A stretch of 64,000 nt of DNA from the NCBI GenBank assembly GCA_027422505.1, contig JAPQWV010000765.1, positions 174,001 to 238,000 of the forward strand, read 5' to 3'. Source of the DNA: Craterostigma plantagineum. Taxonomy: Eukaryota; Streptophyta; Magnoliopsida; Lamiales; Linderniaceae. The position numbers and the translations under genes were made by a program. The notes under the pieces are model-generated. The model worked only from the letters and a program-made list of their open reading frames with translations, ran no database searches and was not told the DNA's origin. Positions 46,136-56,459 of this stretch are shown in pieces; the stretch's first letter is position 1, and every line of letters begins with the position of its first letter.

Positions 46136-47621
46136 ATGGTGAAAACCAAAGGCGCTGGTTCTAATCGAAACCCCACTCTCTCCAAAAACCACCCGTTCCA
46201 AGTCTAAGAGCAGTCCCAAATCCATGAAATCTCCTACAAAACCGAAGAAGAAGGCCAAGATCGATAAAACTTCCTATTTCCTCTCCTGCCTCTTCCCATA
46301 CTGAGTCTGCCTCTCTTGAGAAATCAGCCTCTCTGGAAAAAAATGAGTCAGCCCAACGAGGTTCCAGCCGTGATACTGAAGGGCAAAAATCGTCCCTGAA
46401 AATGGAGAAAATCACCGATGAGATCAAGTTTCTGACTGAAAGCGCCAAGGAACTTCATGAGAAACTCCAGAAGCGGCGAGTTGCACGAGGAAGGAGCGTC
46501 AACTTTGACGAAATGGCTGAGAGCCAAGTGGCGACATGGCTGACGGAGTATGGCTGGGAGAATTTTCTGAGGATAGACAAATCGGTGTATGTGGAGGCGG
46601 GGAAGTTGTTTTACGCCAATCTCACGTTCGTTGAAGACGAAACTGAGATTACAGTGAAGTCTTATGTGCTTGGGACGAACCTAGAATGGAATAGCGCAAA
46701 GGTGAACGAGATGTTGGGAGTTGAGAACGAAGGGTATGTTATGCTACTTCGACTTCGTCCACTGGTGTACGTATGAGGTGTCCCTGCGTGACTGTGTGAA
46801 AGCCCTATGAATTCCCCTATAAGCCTATGTTCTCTGAAGGAGAAGCTCTAAACAAACTCCCTGTTGATCTGTTCTTCCTTTATAAAGTGCTGCACTTACC
46901 CTCTGGAGCGCCCGAGTTGGCAGTGGAGGCCTTCCACCACTATGAACAACATGAGCATGTTGACTCTCTATCTAGTATCCCAAAATAGGCCGCTCAATCT
47001 AGGCTACTTTGTCCTTAAGTACATGGTTCATGCCATTAAGAGCTCTGATAAGGAACTTTCATATGGAATGCTGCTTACGCACATGCTTGAATTCGAAGAA
47101 TCACTCTGCCCAAAGCTTGGGAAGATAGTGCAAAGCATGCAGTCGATATGGTCACACTCAAGCGTGTTGTTATACGCTTGATGAGAGGAAAGGATGGATC
47201 AAGACAAGGGATTTGAAGGCTCCTTCAAAAAGTCCGACCAGGAAGAAGAAAGATGAAGAAAAGCGACGATGAGCAGGGAACGATCGCTGATCTGAAAAAG
47301 AGTATCAAGGGCCTTAAGGATGAGAACCGCAAAAAGTTCAAAGAGATCTCACGAAACTTCAAAAGGATTAGTAAGTATCTGAAGGAGATCCAGCGGCTCT
47401 TGATATCGCTGAATCCTCATCTGCCTCATCTGATAGCGATTCCAGCCCTTAGAACCTTGTTCCATAAGCCATTCCCTAGCTCTAATAGGATTAGCTCTAG
47501 TCTGCTAAGTTCTTTTCTTTTGTTGGTCTTTTGGGTTTGCGGGTCGAGGTTGGTTACAGGTTTTGGTAAGTTGGTGGTGCTTGTGTCCCTCCTTTTTGAT
47601 GTTGAATTGGGAGAAGTATAG
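46136..47621 (+). pseudogene. Extra 3' ORF (env-position) of SIRE-like element
   Basis: A coding-like region follows pol, where SIRE/Maximus elements have an envelope-like or uncharacterised extra ORF. The start ATG at 46136 has a good context. The serine/proline/lysine-rich N-terminus is cut by frameshifts. The clearest part (46402-46776) contains ESQVATWLTEYGWENFL and VYVEAGKLFYANLTF and resembles the globular domain found in such ORFs. After stops, recognisable coding texture resumes at 46860-47200 and in a lysine-rich coiled-coil-like segment at 47253-47400 (LKKSIKGLKDENRKKFKEIS). I see no signal peptide or clear membrane segment in the best part, though 47490-47600 is hydrophobic. A viral-type envelope role is unproven and the gene is broken. 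Confidence 0.6.
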
Positions 47622-47910
47622 GCAATTTCCGCACATAGGCAGGGGGAGCAAACTGATGTAAAATGATAACTTGTGACATTCCATGTGATATGATCTGGTA
47701 ATTGCTAAATCTTTGCTTTTGTGCTTTACATAGGAATATTAGCAATTAGACAGGGGGAGCATGCTATGAAATTTGATAAATTATTTGCTCTGATCATATG
47801 TCACATGCTTTGATACAAAACATGCTACGTGTTTAAATGGTTTTATATCGAGTGTACTCATATGCTTAAGATAGGCATTAATTACTTGTTATCATCAAAA
47901 AGGGGAAGAT
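47622..47910 (+). other. 3' untranslated region and PPT of SIRE-like element
   Basis: Two similar G-rich strings occur (aggcagggggagca near 47637, gacagggggagca near 47748). The tract aaaaaggggaagat ends at 47910, directly before the 3' LTR, and is the probable polypurine tract. Multiple upstream PPT-like copies are common in SIRE elements. Confidence 0.7.
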
Positions 47911-49581
47911 TGTAGACCTTTTGGTCCAAATGGCTATGAGAGTTTTGATTATTCCAAGTAATTATGTAAATTGGGGGTACAAATTAGAAAACTCGATATG
48001 CATGTTATGTGATGTTTAAGTATGTGAAAATGTTCGATTAAGTGCTTGAATGTGATTAACTGTTAAGAAAATCGAATTTGAGTGATCATGTGCTTAACTT
48101 GAAAATTTATGTGATCACCTGGTTATGAACGTTTCGTATGAATGGAATCTCGTTGCGTGCTATATATGGAAAATATATCATGTTGAGTGATATGCAAACT
48201 GTCTGCGAGATTGAGTTATTTTAGGAAAGAATATCGATGTGATCACCCAGATATGAATGACTATGCTGTATATATGGAAATGATATTCTGATTAAGTGCT
48301 TACATATGATTGATCTATTTAGGAAAGAATATCAATGTATATCCGTTGAGTGCGAATTATGTGACTCTTAAATCAGTGAATCATGATCATGCTTTCCTTG
48401 TGCGACTTAGGATTCATATTGTGGTAAGTGATTAATTGATTGGACTTATATGTGGTAAGATGCTGATTGAGTCTATTTATGGAATGTGCTGAAATCGGAT
48501 GAGATGACCATATATGGAAAATATACTTTGCATTATACTCAGTAGATCAAATCTTTCTCTGTGCGAATTGGCTATCATATTTTGGGAAAGAATTCAGTTG
48601 ATTGAGCTTACCGTTGCTAATATGCTGAGTGATATATATATGAAAATATGTTGACAAATGGATGAGATTACGGTGGAATGAATGTTAATCTGTGGTATTT
48701 ATGGTAAGTGATCATGCATGACCGTTGAGCTTAATTGGTTTATTCTTGGCATGATTGGTTGAGTTAATGCACGTGATGATTGAGCTGTCTTTTGCATATT
48801 TTCGTGCTTAACTTTCCTTGTGAAGTGCAGAAGCGAGAATTGGTTCTATATAGAATATAACACTTCATGATTGAACGGTAAGAAGACAACGAACACACGA
48901 GCTAGCGAATCCCTTAGAGTTCTTGAGCGAAATTTGCGATTCATTCGTAGTTTGTGGTTGAGCTTTGATTTGCGAATCTGTACCCTTTGAGCGAACCTTA
49001 GAAACTCCAAATCCTAAAAACCTTGTCTTCGGACGTGTTGTGTCTGCGGGCACGTTGAGCGCACAAAGGAGCACGAGTGGAGTCTTACGCACGTGGAGGG
49101 ACGAATTTTGTGGATTCGGTGGCCCTTCGGTAGCAAGTTGCATCCAGTCGGGGAATAGGTTTCCTGGGTAAACGACGTGGATTGAAACTTGGCGTGCGTC
49201 AGCCTAGAACGAGGTCTAGTTCCATAGTGCTTCGGTTGTGTACGGGTCAATCATAGTGTAACCAGCGATACCTAGTGATTGATTGGAACTCTTGGGGAGT
49301 CACACCCCAAGGACAGGATTAAACCCCAGTTGGGGATATAACCTGTATAAAAATCCCGTCTCACTTTACTTTCTGCGATTTACTTTCTGTGAGACAAACC
49401 CGGAACGTTGGCAAATAACTAGGAGATATCGTTTAAACGATTTCTGAAACTAACGTGATATTATGTGAAACAGGGTTAGGAAGATAACGTAGGTACTCGT
49501 ACTGGTTGTCATGAAATATCATACTCTGAAAATATCTTCGTAAAGAAAAGTATTTTTCAAAGAAGATCAAGCCAAATTTTT
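47911..49581 (+). repeat. 3' LTR of SIRE-like element (3' end missing)
   Basis: About 1670 bp collinear with 39047-40709 or so. Similarity stops at a shared t-run (gccaaatttttt). The 5' LTR goes on for about 70 bp more, while here Tat tandem repeats follow at once. The pair of LTRs has diverged by a few percent by eye, more than in element A. Confidence 0.82.
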
Positions 49582-50013
49582 TCGCCGATCGTTGAGTTCG
49601 CCAAATCGCCCTCGAGAAGAGATCTCGAGCAAGACCTTGAGAGACAAGGTTGATTTTCGCCGATCGTTGAGTTTCACCAAATCGCCCTCGAGAAGAGATC
49701 TCGAGCAAGACCTTGAGAGACAAGGTTGATTTTCGCCGATCGTTGAGTTTCGCCACCCTCGAGAAGAGATCTCCGAGAAAGACCTTGAGAGACAAGGTTG
49801 ATTTTCGCCGGTCGTTGAGTTTCGCCAAATCGCCCTCGAGAAGAGATCTCGAGCAAGACCTTGAACGACAAGGTTGATTTTCTCCGGTGATTGAGTTTCG
49901 CCAAATCGCCCTCGAGAAGAGATAGAGCAAGACCTTGAGAGACATGGTTGAGTTTCGCGCGATCGTTGTGTTTCGCCAAATCGCTCCTCAGAAGAGATCT
50001 CGAGCAAGACCTT
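49582..50013 (+). repeat. Tandem repeat array 1 of Tat-like element (~90-100 bp unit)
   Basis: About five units, each containing cgccgatcgttgagtttcgc, caaatcgccctcgagaagag, atctcgagcaagaccttgag and agacaaggttgatttt. Each unit has a central palindromic cluster (ctcgag and gagatctcga). Long open frames on the minus strand here are a by-product of the repeat and not genes. Arrays in the 3' untranslated region are common in Tat/Ogre elements. Confidence 0.85.
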
Positions 50014-50340
50014 GACGAGTGAGGCACGAAATTTCCAAGTCCTCAACGAATGGGGCACGAAATTTCGTAAGTCCTCGATGTGAATGAGGCACGAAAATCC
50101 CTAAGCCCTCGATGAGTGAGGCACAAAAAACTCCTAAGTCCTCGAAGAATGAGGCACAAAAATTTCAAGTCCTCGATGAATGGGGCACGAATATTCCCAA
50201 GTCCTCGACGAATGGGGCACGAAATTTCCTAAGTCCTCGACGAATGGGGCACGAAATTTCCTACTCGATGAGTGAGGCACGAAAACTCCCAAGTCCTCGA
50301 TGAATGAGGTACGAAAATCCCGAACCCTCAATGAATGAGG
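50014..50340 (+). repeat. Tandem repeat array 2 of Tat-like element (~40 bp unit)
   Basis: About eight imperfect units of the pattern gaatgaggcacgaaa, then ttccyaagtcctcgatga. The cctcga core links it to array 1, so the two arrays may share an origin. Non-coding. Confidence 0.83.
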
Positions 50341-50526
50341 TAACTCGTCAATGAGAACTACTCAAATCCGCGCTCGAGGGAACATAGCAGGCAATGAGAA
50401 AATGAATATCCACGATGGCGGTCCGAACAAAAACATTTGCAAGAAACCCTTTCTCCAAACTCGAATATTTTACCTACACGTCCAAAATCACTAGACTCTT
50501 TTTGGACTATTTGTGGGGGGGACTAT
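50341..50526 (+). other. 3' end of Tat-like interior with polypurine tract
   Basis: A short non-repeat stretch ends in ttgtgggggggactat (about 50509-50526), the probable polypurine tract directly before the 3' LTR. Confidence 0.7.
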
Positions 50527-50744
50527 TGTTACCCCCGGGATATAACCGGTCAAATATTCGAGTCTAGTCGAAAGAGGCGGGAAACATTCCCCGCAAAATA
50601 CATTCTCCGCGTGAAAAACTCCCGAGACGACAACCCGCGAAGCTACCTCCGGAGTTGATTGAGGCCCGAGTGAGCGATGTCCGAGAGGCTCGAGATTAAA
50701 TGATTGAGGACCACACACGCTAGGATGAGGTCCCGAGGGGAGCT
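50527..50744 (+). repeat. 3' LTR of Tat-like element, first 218 bp
   Basis: Matches 34048-34262 with small differences (tgttacccccgg against tgttaccccgg). The match stops after gaggggagct. The remaining LTR may lie beyond the right edge if element F inserted here, or it may be deleted. Confidence 0.8.
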
Positions 50745-50940
50745 CGCACCTACAACACATAACATAAAGGCGATATGCCCAAAAAATTAAAATTATGCAT
50801 GACGTTCACATGATAAAATCCCGCAAAGGCAATCCACACCAATGCAGCTTAAGTCTCATAGATAAACTCAATCTCATATTTTATTTTAGGGCCCTTGGCA
50901 TACCCAGGCGTACACCGTAAAGAGCTCTAATCCAACCACG

Positions 50941-51138
50941 GGCATCAACCTAGAGTATGAGGGCATCAACCTAACCATACTAAAGCATGAGGGCATCAAC
51001 CCAACCACGCTAACAGGGATATGCGGGCATCAACTCAACCATGAGGGTATCAACCCAACCATGGTAATCCCCGACGCATCAACGTCGTTCGTTATACTGG
51101 CGACGCATCAGCGTCGCCGACGGCACATCAACGCCGTC
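50941..51138 (-). other. Hairpin cluster with catcaa loop in LTR F
   Basis: On the plus strand a constant loop catcaa (or catcag, tatcaa, acatcaac) is flanked by different self-complementary stems: GGG / CCC at 50991-51002 and 51045-51056, CGACG / CGTCG at 51072-51087, GGCGACG / CGTCGCC (7 bp) at 51099-51118, GACGGC / GCCGTC at 51119-51138. A weaker one lies at 50960-50972. In the sense of the element the loop reads ttgatg. Confidence 0.72.
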
Positions 51139-51557
51139 CCGATGCCCTGGACGCCCTTAACTTTTCTAATTACTCGATGTCATTTGCCACCTCGGCACCT
51201 ACCATTCGCATTTTGCGACATACTATATGCACGCTCAACTCGCATAAGTCCCCAGAATGATTCGTGCATGCTCGTGAATGCATCGTGTCCCAATGAAACA
51301 AAACTTACCATAATCATAAATCACGCCACATAATGCACGTAAGCATGTAACATCATCGAAGCACATAGGCACATACATTAGGCACAAACAAGCAGGTTAT
51401 GTGTTGTAAGTGAATTTCCACTTACCTGTCGTCCGTCAATTACCCGCTATTGATTCAACGAAATCCATAGACCTCGACCTTAAGCATCACATCGTTAGTA
51501 TGCTAGCTAGATTACTTGATTACCTATGTTATCGAATTTTCCTCAGTATTGAGCTAG

Positions 51558-51579
51558 TATATATATATATATATATATT
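51558..51579. repeat. (TA)n microsatellite in LTR F
   Basis: About 11 TA units in the right-centre of the LTR. On the minus strand it could double as a TATA element. Confidence 0.8.
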
Positions 51580-51714
51580 ATCTTTTATAAGAAGGTTATT
51601 TGGGAAGAGTTCGTCAACATTAATTCGTGAAAGTTCTTAAGACTCGTGAAGTTGGTACAATTCGTAAACTAGTTTAGACATTTACTTAAGTTCAGACACT
51701 CGTACTTCATATGT

Positions 51715-52830
51715 TCAATTCGCAGAGTGCTAGTCACATGACCCGTGAAGTTTGATTGATTCGCGAAGTACCTTACCTACTTCGCGATTTCTATCCATGT
51801 TATTCGCTTCACGAATTGACCCTAGGTCTCTTACAATTCGTGACACACTTCACACATTCAATTCGCGAAATGCTTTGTGTGGCTTCTAGTTCGCGAAGTC
51901 CTATCACGCACGGCCTAGTTCGCGAAGCTTAGGCCATTAATGATTCGTGAAGCCACATTTCGCGAATTCATGCTTGAAACCCTTAGATTTTTATTAACCT
52001 AAGTTCATGACCTATTTAGACTCGTGAAATACCCTAGACGTGAAATGTCTTTTCTATCTTATAGTTCGCGAATTACTGCCGTCAAATTTCGTGTTCTATT
52101 CCTAATTCACGAATCTGTTTTAACTCATGTTCTCATAGACTTCACGAACTCGCCTTCGATTCGCTAAGTTTCCATACTTCATACCCAACTTCGCGAACTA
52201 ACCCTAATTCGTCAACTTCTCTACTTCGCGAACTCAACATCACACATGCTTTGCGAACTCCATTCACCAACCTTTCTTGTTTCCCGATTCGCGACTTGCT
52301 CCACTTTGCGAATCCTAGCTTGCTGCGCGAACCTCATGAGTTCGCCAACCTTGTTGAATTCGCGAAATGGTTTTAGGTTGGTTCGTGGAGTACCTAACTT
52401 ATCTTACAATTCGCGAAATGCATGTCTTGACCCTTTGTTCGCGAATTCTATTTCTTTTGTCTCTCAATTCGCCAAAGTTGTCCTAGTTCGCCAAATATTC
52501 TACCCTAGTTGGCGAATCCTCACCTAATTCGCCAACACCCAACTCGTGAAACTTCAATTCGCAAAGTGTTTTGTGAGGCTTGTTTTACGAACATAGGGTT
52601 CACCAACTTAGGGTTCACCAATGTCCTCGACACGTGAAATGTCCCAATTCGCGACTTGCACTGGTTCGCGAAGTTCCCCATACGGTTCATGGTTCGCAAA
52701 GCTTATTTCTAACTTCATAGTTCGTAAAACTTCCCATGAGTTCGCAAACTTAAAACCTCCTACAGTTCGCGGCCTAGGGTTCGTGAACTTCATTTCACGA
52801 ATCCATTCATACCCATAAACATCTTTTAAT
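51715..52830 (-). repeat. TTCGCGAA palindromic microrepeat field in LTR F
   Basis: I count twelve exact TTCGCGAA octamers (for example 51759, 51861, 51889, 51919, 51958, 52064, 52189, 52224, 52358, 52410, 52438, 52663). More than twenty one-mismatch relatives occur between them (ttcgcgac, ttcgccaa, ttcgtgaa, ttcacgaa). Spacing is irregular, 20-150 bp. The octamer is its own reverse complement. Confidence 0.8.
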
Positions 52831-53557
52831 TCGTAGCATACTAACAATAAAGATCAAAAAGTTACTTTTTCAAGAACTCATTAAAGGTTGTATGAACTTT
52901 GAAAACCCTACAATCGGACCAAATGCAAGATGCGAGTTTTTGATAAATTTTCGTATTCTATCATCCTAAGCATGCTGATATGGAACTAATGACACAAGAT
53001 TAAGGTGGGAAAATATACTTTTGATGATCAAGACTTGTGTCGACCTAGTAACTGATATTCCGTGTTTAAAACCTTCAAAATACCCTACTACTTAAATGAG
53101 AATACAAGGATTAGAGTCAAAACTCATACCTATTCAAAGCTTTCTTGAGTTTAAGTCGGTTTCTTCTTCCTTCTTTCCTCTCCAGCTTCCGTTAGTTTCT
53201 TAACAATTGAGTTTTTAGAGATTAAAGACTTTAGATAGATATTTTATCATTGGTATGGGTGAGGGGACATATAGTGACGTGAATCTCCTCAATTTAAGGC
53301 GATTTTGGTTGCCAAGTTTGATTCTAGCCCATTAGTAGCCCAATAATTTTTTATAGCCCCACCAGCTCTTAACCCAATTTTCCCTTAGCCTACTTTTCGA
53401 AATTTCCTATAAGTTAGGTGTCAGGAAAACCCATCAAATGTACAAAATTTCATATAATCATATAAGCATGAAATTTAGCACACAAAATTCGCATAGTCAC
53501 GTAGAACATGAGTGCAAATTTATTGGCTAACTAGCTTACGGGGACTCGGGTTCTACA

Positions 53558-53575
53558 TCCTCCCCCTTAAAGAGG
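53558..53575 (-). other. Polypurine tract of element F
   Basis: Read on the minus strand, ctctttaagggggagga lies directly before the LTR start. The position matches the PPTs of A and E. Confidence 0.75.
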
Positions 53576-53840
53576 ATTTCGCCCCCAAATCAGTCCGTCT
53601 GGAACAGTTCGGGATAATGGCCTCTCATATCATCATCACGTTCCCACGTAGCTTCCTCTGTTGATTCGTTTTGCCACAGTACTTTTACTAAAGGGATTTC
53701 TTCCTAAATCGTTTCGGCTCATCCATTAGAATCTTCACTGGTGTTTCCTCGCAACTCAGATCGGATTTTAGTTGTTGATGTAGGGCCTCATTCAACAGCA
53801 CATGATTCAGATTGGAAATGTACCTTCACAGGGTTGAAAT
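53576..53840 (-). pseudogene. chromodomain-like tail of element F integrase
   Basis: The minus strand gives, in order, a QLKSDL segment, IPLVKVLW, STEEATWER and YPELFQ at the end, parallel to the tails of A and E. A frameshift in the middle (near 53715) separates the parts. Confidence 0.72.
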
Positions 53841-55100
53841 ATGGAATAGGTTGTGTACTTGCGACAATGATGTTGGTAGCTCCAACTGGTACGCTATCTC
53901 TCCGACCCTCATTCGGAATGGGCCAATATATCTTGGGCTTAGATTGCCCTTTTTCCGAATCTCTTCACACCTTTAATTGGTGCTGCTTTTACGAACACCC
54001 ATCATCGACTTTGAATTCTAATGGCATGCGACTGTGGTCCGCATAACTTCTCTGCCTGCTCTGGGCCGTTCGCATTCGTTCGCATATCGGGGCAATTACT
54101 TCCGTCATCTCTCGTACCAAATCTGGGCCTAATACTGCCCGTTCGCCGATCTCGTCCCAATGTACTGGAGATCTACATTTTCGATATAGCATTTCATATG
54201 GAGCCATTCCAATTGTAGCTTGGTAGCTATTGTTGTACGAGAACTCGACGAGTGGAAGATATCTGCCCAGTTTCCTTTAAAATCCAGCACACAGGCCCGT
54301 AGCATGTTTTCTAAGGATTTAATAGTCCGCTCGGATTGGCCGTCCATCTGCAGGTGGTAAGCAGTACTGAACGACAATTTCGTCCCCATCGCCTTTTGCA
54401 TGCTTGTCCAGAATTTCGATAAAAAACTAGAGTCTCGATCTGAGACTATATACAATGGAATCCCGTGGAGTCGCACTATCTCCTGGATATAGAATTCGGC
54501 ATACCGCCAGGGAAAATGTCGTGCTTATTGGCAAGAAGTGGGCAGGCTTGGTTAGTCGGTCCACGACTACCCAAATCACGTCGTGCCCTTTCACATTCTT
54601 CGGCAGACCGACAACGAAATCCATCGTTATATTATCCCATTTCCATTTTGGTATTGGTAATGGTTGCAGGGTTCCTGCCGGCCGCTGATGCTATGCTTTT
54701 ATTTGCTGACAAATCAAGCACTGGCTGAGAAAAGTTGCTATATCCTTCTTCATCCCTGGCCACCAGCAGTTTAGCCGTAAATTTTTATACATTTTCATAG
54801 CTGCTGGATGTACTGAGTCATGGTGTGTGCTTCCGTCATATGGTTCTTCGAAGTTCTGCATCATTTGGTACATATAGCCGATTCTTAATGTACAAACTTC
54901 CGTCGTCTCAAAACGTAAAGTCTACTGCTGGCTGTCCTGTTTGTGCTCCCTTAATCTTCGTACAAAATTCATCCTTTTCTTGCGTCCTCCTAATCCGCTC
55001 CAATAACGTCGGCTGAAGTGTAACACTGCCAATCTGTTTTGACTTCGCCTAATTGCATGATCTCCACATTGAGTAGTTGCAACTCGACGCTCACCGATTT
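53841..55100 (-). pseudogene. integrase of element F
   Basis: From right to left: the zinc module with HPAAMKMYKNLRLNCWWPGM and CLICQQIKA (about 54850-54695), the core with MDFVVGLPKNVKGHDVIWVV (54624), VSDRDSSFLSKFW (about 54450-54410), the Glu motif GQSERTIKSLENML (about 54340-54300), then WDEIGERAVLGPD (54160-54125) and the GPY/F-like region. Frameshifts interrupt it near 54860, 54520, 54220 and 54000. The catalytic Asp-Asp-Glu residues are visible. It is a close relative of element A's integrase. Confidence 0.86.
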
Positions 55101-55219
55101 TTGGCTTAACGCATCAGTACCACGTTCGTTTTGCCTGGGTGGTAATTGATTGCACAGTCATAATCCTTCACGAGTTCTAACTACCGTCTCTGCCTCATCT
55201 TCAATTCCTTTTGTGTGAA
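55101..55219 (-). pseudogene. RNase H C-terminal part of element F
   Basis: The minus strand resumes with FFTQKELKMRQRR, a stop in place of the usual Trp, [17 protein letters not shown]. It stops being readable after NVV. It is separated from its N-terminal half (63043 onward) by element E. Confidence 0.82.
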
Positions 55220-55833
55220 GAAATTGTGGCACCCAACCATCCACTAACCTATTCAACGTTATCTTACGTGCCTAACAAAGTAGTGAATTCGAAGTCTTGC
55301 CAAAAAACGTAATAAAAGTTTTCCATTTAGATAACGGAGTACACTTTACACGCCAAAAGAATACTTCCAATTCTAGTTACACTGGGAGTGCATTTATGTG
55401 CAGCAAAAAGTACACTAGATCCGGCCACACAGGTCGTCATCCATGTACACTCTCCTTCAAAAGTCGTTGGAAGCTTTTAAAAGTTGCCTTGCCATCAACG
55501 ATCACGTACCGTGGTCGTGCGAACCTATAACACATAACGTAATGCCGCCGTGGCTCAGTAAGTAGAAACTATGCATGATGTGCACATGTCAACCCCCGCA
55601 ATTGGCAATCCATGCGAAGCATCTATTAATCATACTATCTTTTCTCAGGGCCCCCAGCTATTCACCGTAAAAGAGCTCTATCGTAAATACGTGACAGTGA
55701 CCTGCGCTGGGTAGCCTACGCTAGGTTTCCCTAGGTCTCACCGTCCCAGGTCGTCCCCTCTGCCATGCGGTAGCCTACGCTAGGATTCCTCCTAGGTCGC
55801 TCCTTCTAGGTCGCTCCTTCCCGCCAATATCTT

Positions 55834-55922
55834 CAGTGCATCAACACTGTTAGGGCATCAACCCTATCATACCTCGGCAACGCATCAATGTTGTCCATAA
55901 AACCATCGGCGCATCAACGCCG
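55834..55922 (-). other. Hairpin cluster with catcaa loop in LTR E (L2)
   Basis: Four hairpins in 89 bp, all with loop catcaa on the plus strand and 5-bp stems: CAGTG / CACTG (55834-55849), TAGGG / CCCTA (55851-55866), CAACG / TGTTG with one G-T pair (55878-55893), CGGCG / CGCCG (55907-55922). The stems have unrelated sequences while the loop does not vary. Confidence 0.75.
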
Positions 55923-56459
55923 TCTCGGTGCCGTAGAAGCCGCCCTTGACTCAACTATGAGTCGACAACAAATGCCCACATCGACAAGTATCGATCGCTT
56001 TCAAGCGATATACAACATGCGTACCCAACCCGTACAACCCCCACACATGATCGTGCATGCTCGTGAATGTGCAACATGAGATAATGCTAAACTACGTATC
56101 GTGCATAGGCATCTAACTTACTTCACATAATTCAGGTAAAGCATAGAGGCACGTAAGTTGCATAAATTAGGTACATTTAACATGTTATGTGTGGTAGTTG
56201 AAGTGGAGTTTCCACTTACCTGTCGTCCGAGTTACGCTATTTCACTATCTTGGAATTGCCTACTGTTCGACCTTTAAACGTAAATATTTGCGCATTAGTG
56301 CCATCTCTTGATTAACAATGCTAGACTGAAATATTTAAAGTTGGTTACACTAATTGGCTAAGTTTCTAAGTCATTCGGTCTCTACACTGAGTCATGTTAG
56401 ACTATAATTATATCCTATGTGTTTGCATTTCGACGAAAGTTGTTTGCTTATTCGGGCTG

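Larger units (their letters stand above)
39047..49581 (+). mobile_element. SIRE-like Ty1/copia element with extra 3' region
   Basis: Two direct LTRs (39047-40783 and 47911-49581) begin tgtagacctttt. Between them the order is gag, protease, integrase, RT, RNase H, which is the Ty1/copia order. About 2 kb follow after RNase H, containing an additional ORF region as in SIRE/Maximus elements. Gag-pol is interrupted many times. The 3' LTR lacks about its last 70 bp and no target duplication is left on the right, so the right end was altered after insertion. Confidence 0.88.
34048..50744 (+). mobile_element. Decayed Tat-like Ty3/gypsy element, nested host
   Basis: Two copies of the same LTR start (tgttacccc...ggatataaccgg, then gaggcgggaaacattccccg) lie at 34048 and 50527 in direct orientation. 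The first is followed by the PBS TGGCGCCGTCTGTGGGAAC, typical of Tat/Ogre-type gypsy elements; the second is preceded by a G-rich polypurine tract. I could not find convincing gag-pol domains in between, so it is either very decayed or a large non-autonomous derivative. It hosts a MITE and a copia element. Its 3' LTR is cut short at 50744 by the LTR of element F. Confidence 0.75.
50745..53557 (-). repeat. 3' LTR of element F
   Basis: About 2.8 kb. Read on the minus strand it starts tgtagaacccgagtcc (from 53557). The far end abuts the Tat-like LTR without a recognisable CA terminus, so it may be truncated; relative to E it lacks roughly the last 290 bp. It contains the TTCGCGAA field and the catcaa-loop hairpins. 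The block tttccacttacctgtcgtcc (51415-51434) is shared with the LTRs of E. Confidence 0.8.

Noticed and set aside
49433..50331. Minus-strand open frames of up to 170 codons with repeated SRSCSRSLL-like words
   Set aside because: They follow the ~95-bp and ~40-bp tandem units exactly and overlap in three frames, so they are a by-product of the repeats.
49582..50340. CRISPR-like appearance of regularly repeated short units
   Set aside because: Units are contiguous without unique spacers, diverge gradually, and lie in a plant retroelement.
53741..54218. Plus-strand ORFs over the integrase of element F (and similar ones over E)
   Set aside because: They are antisense shadows of clear minus-strand integrase motifs.
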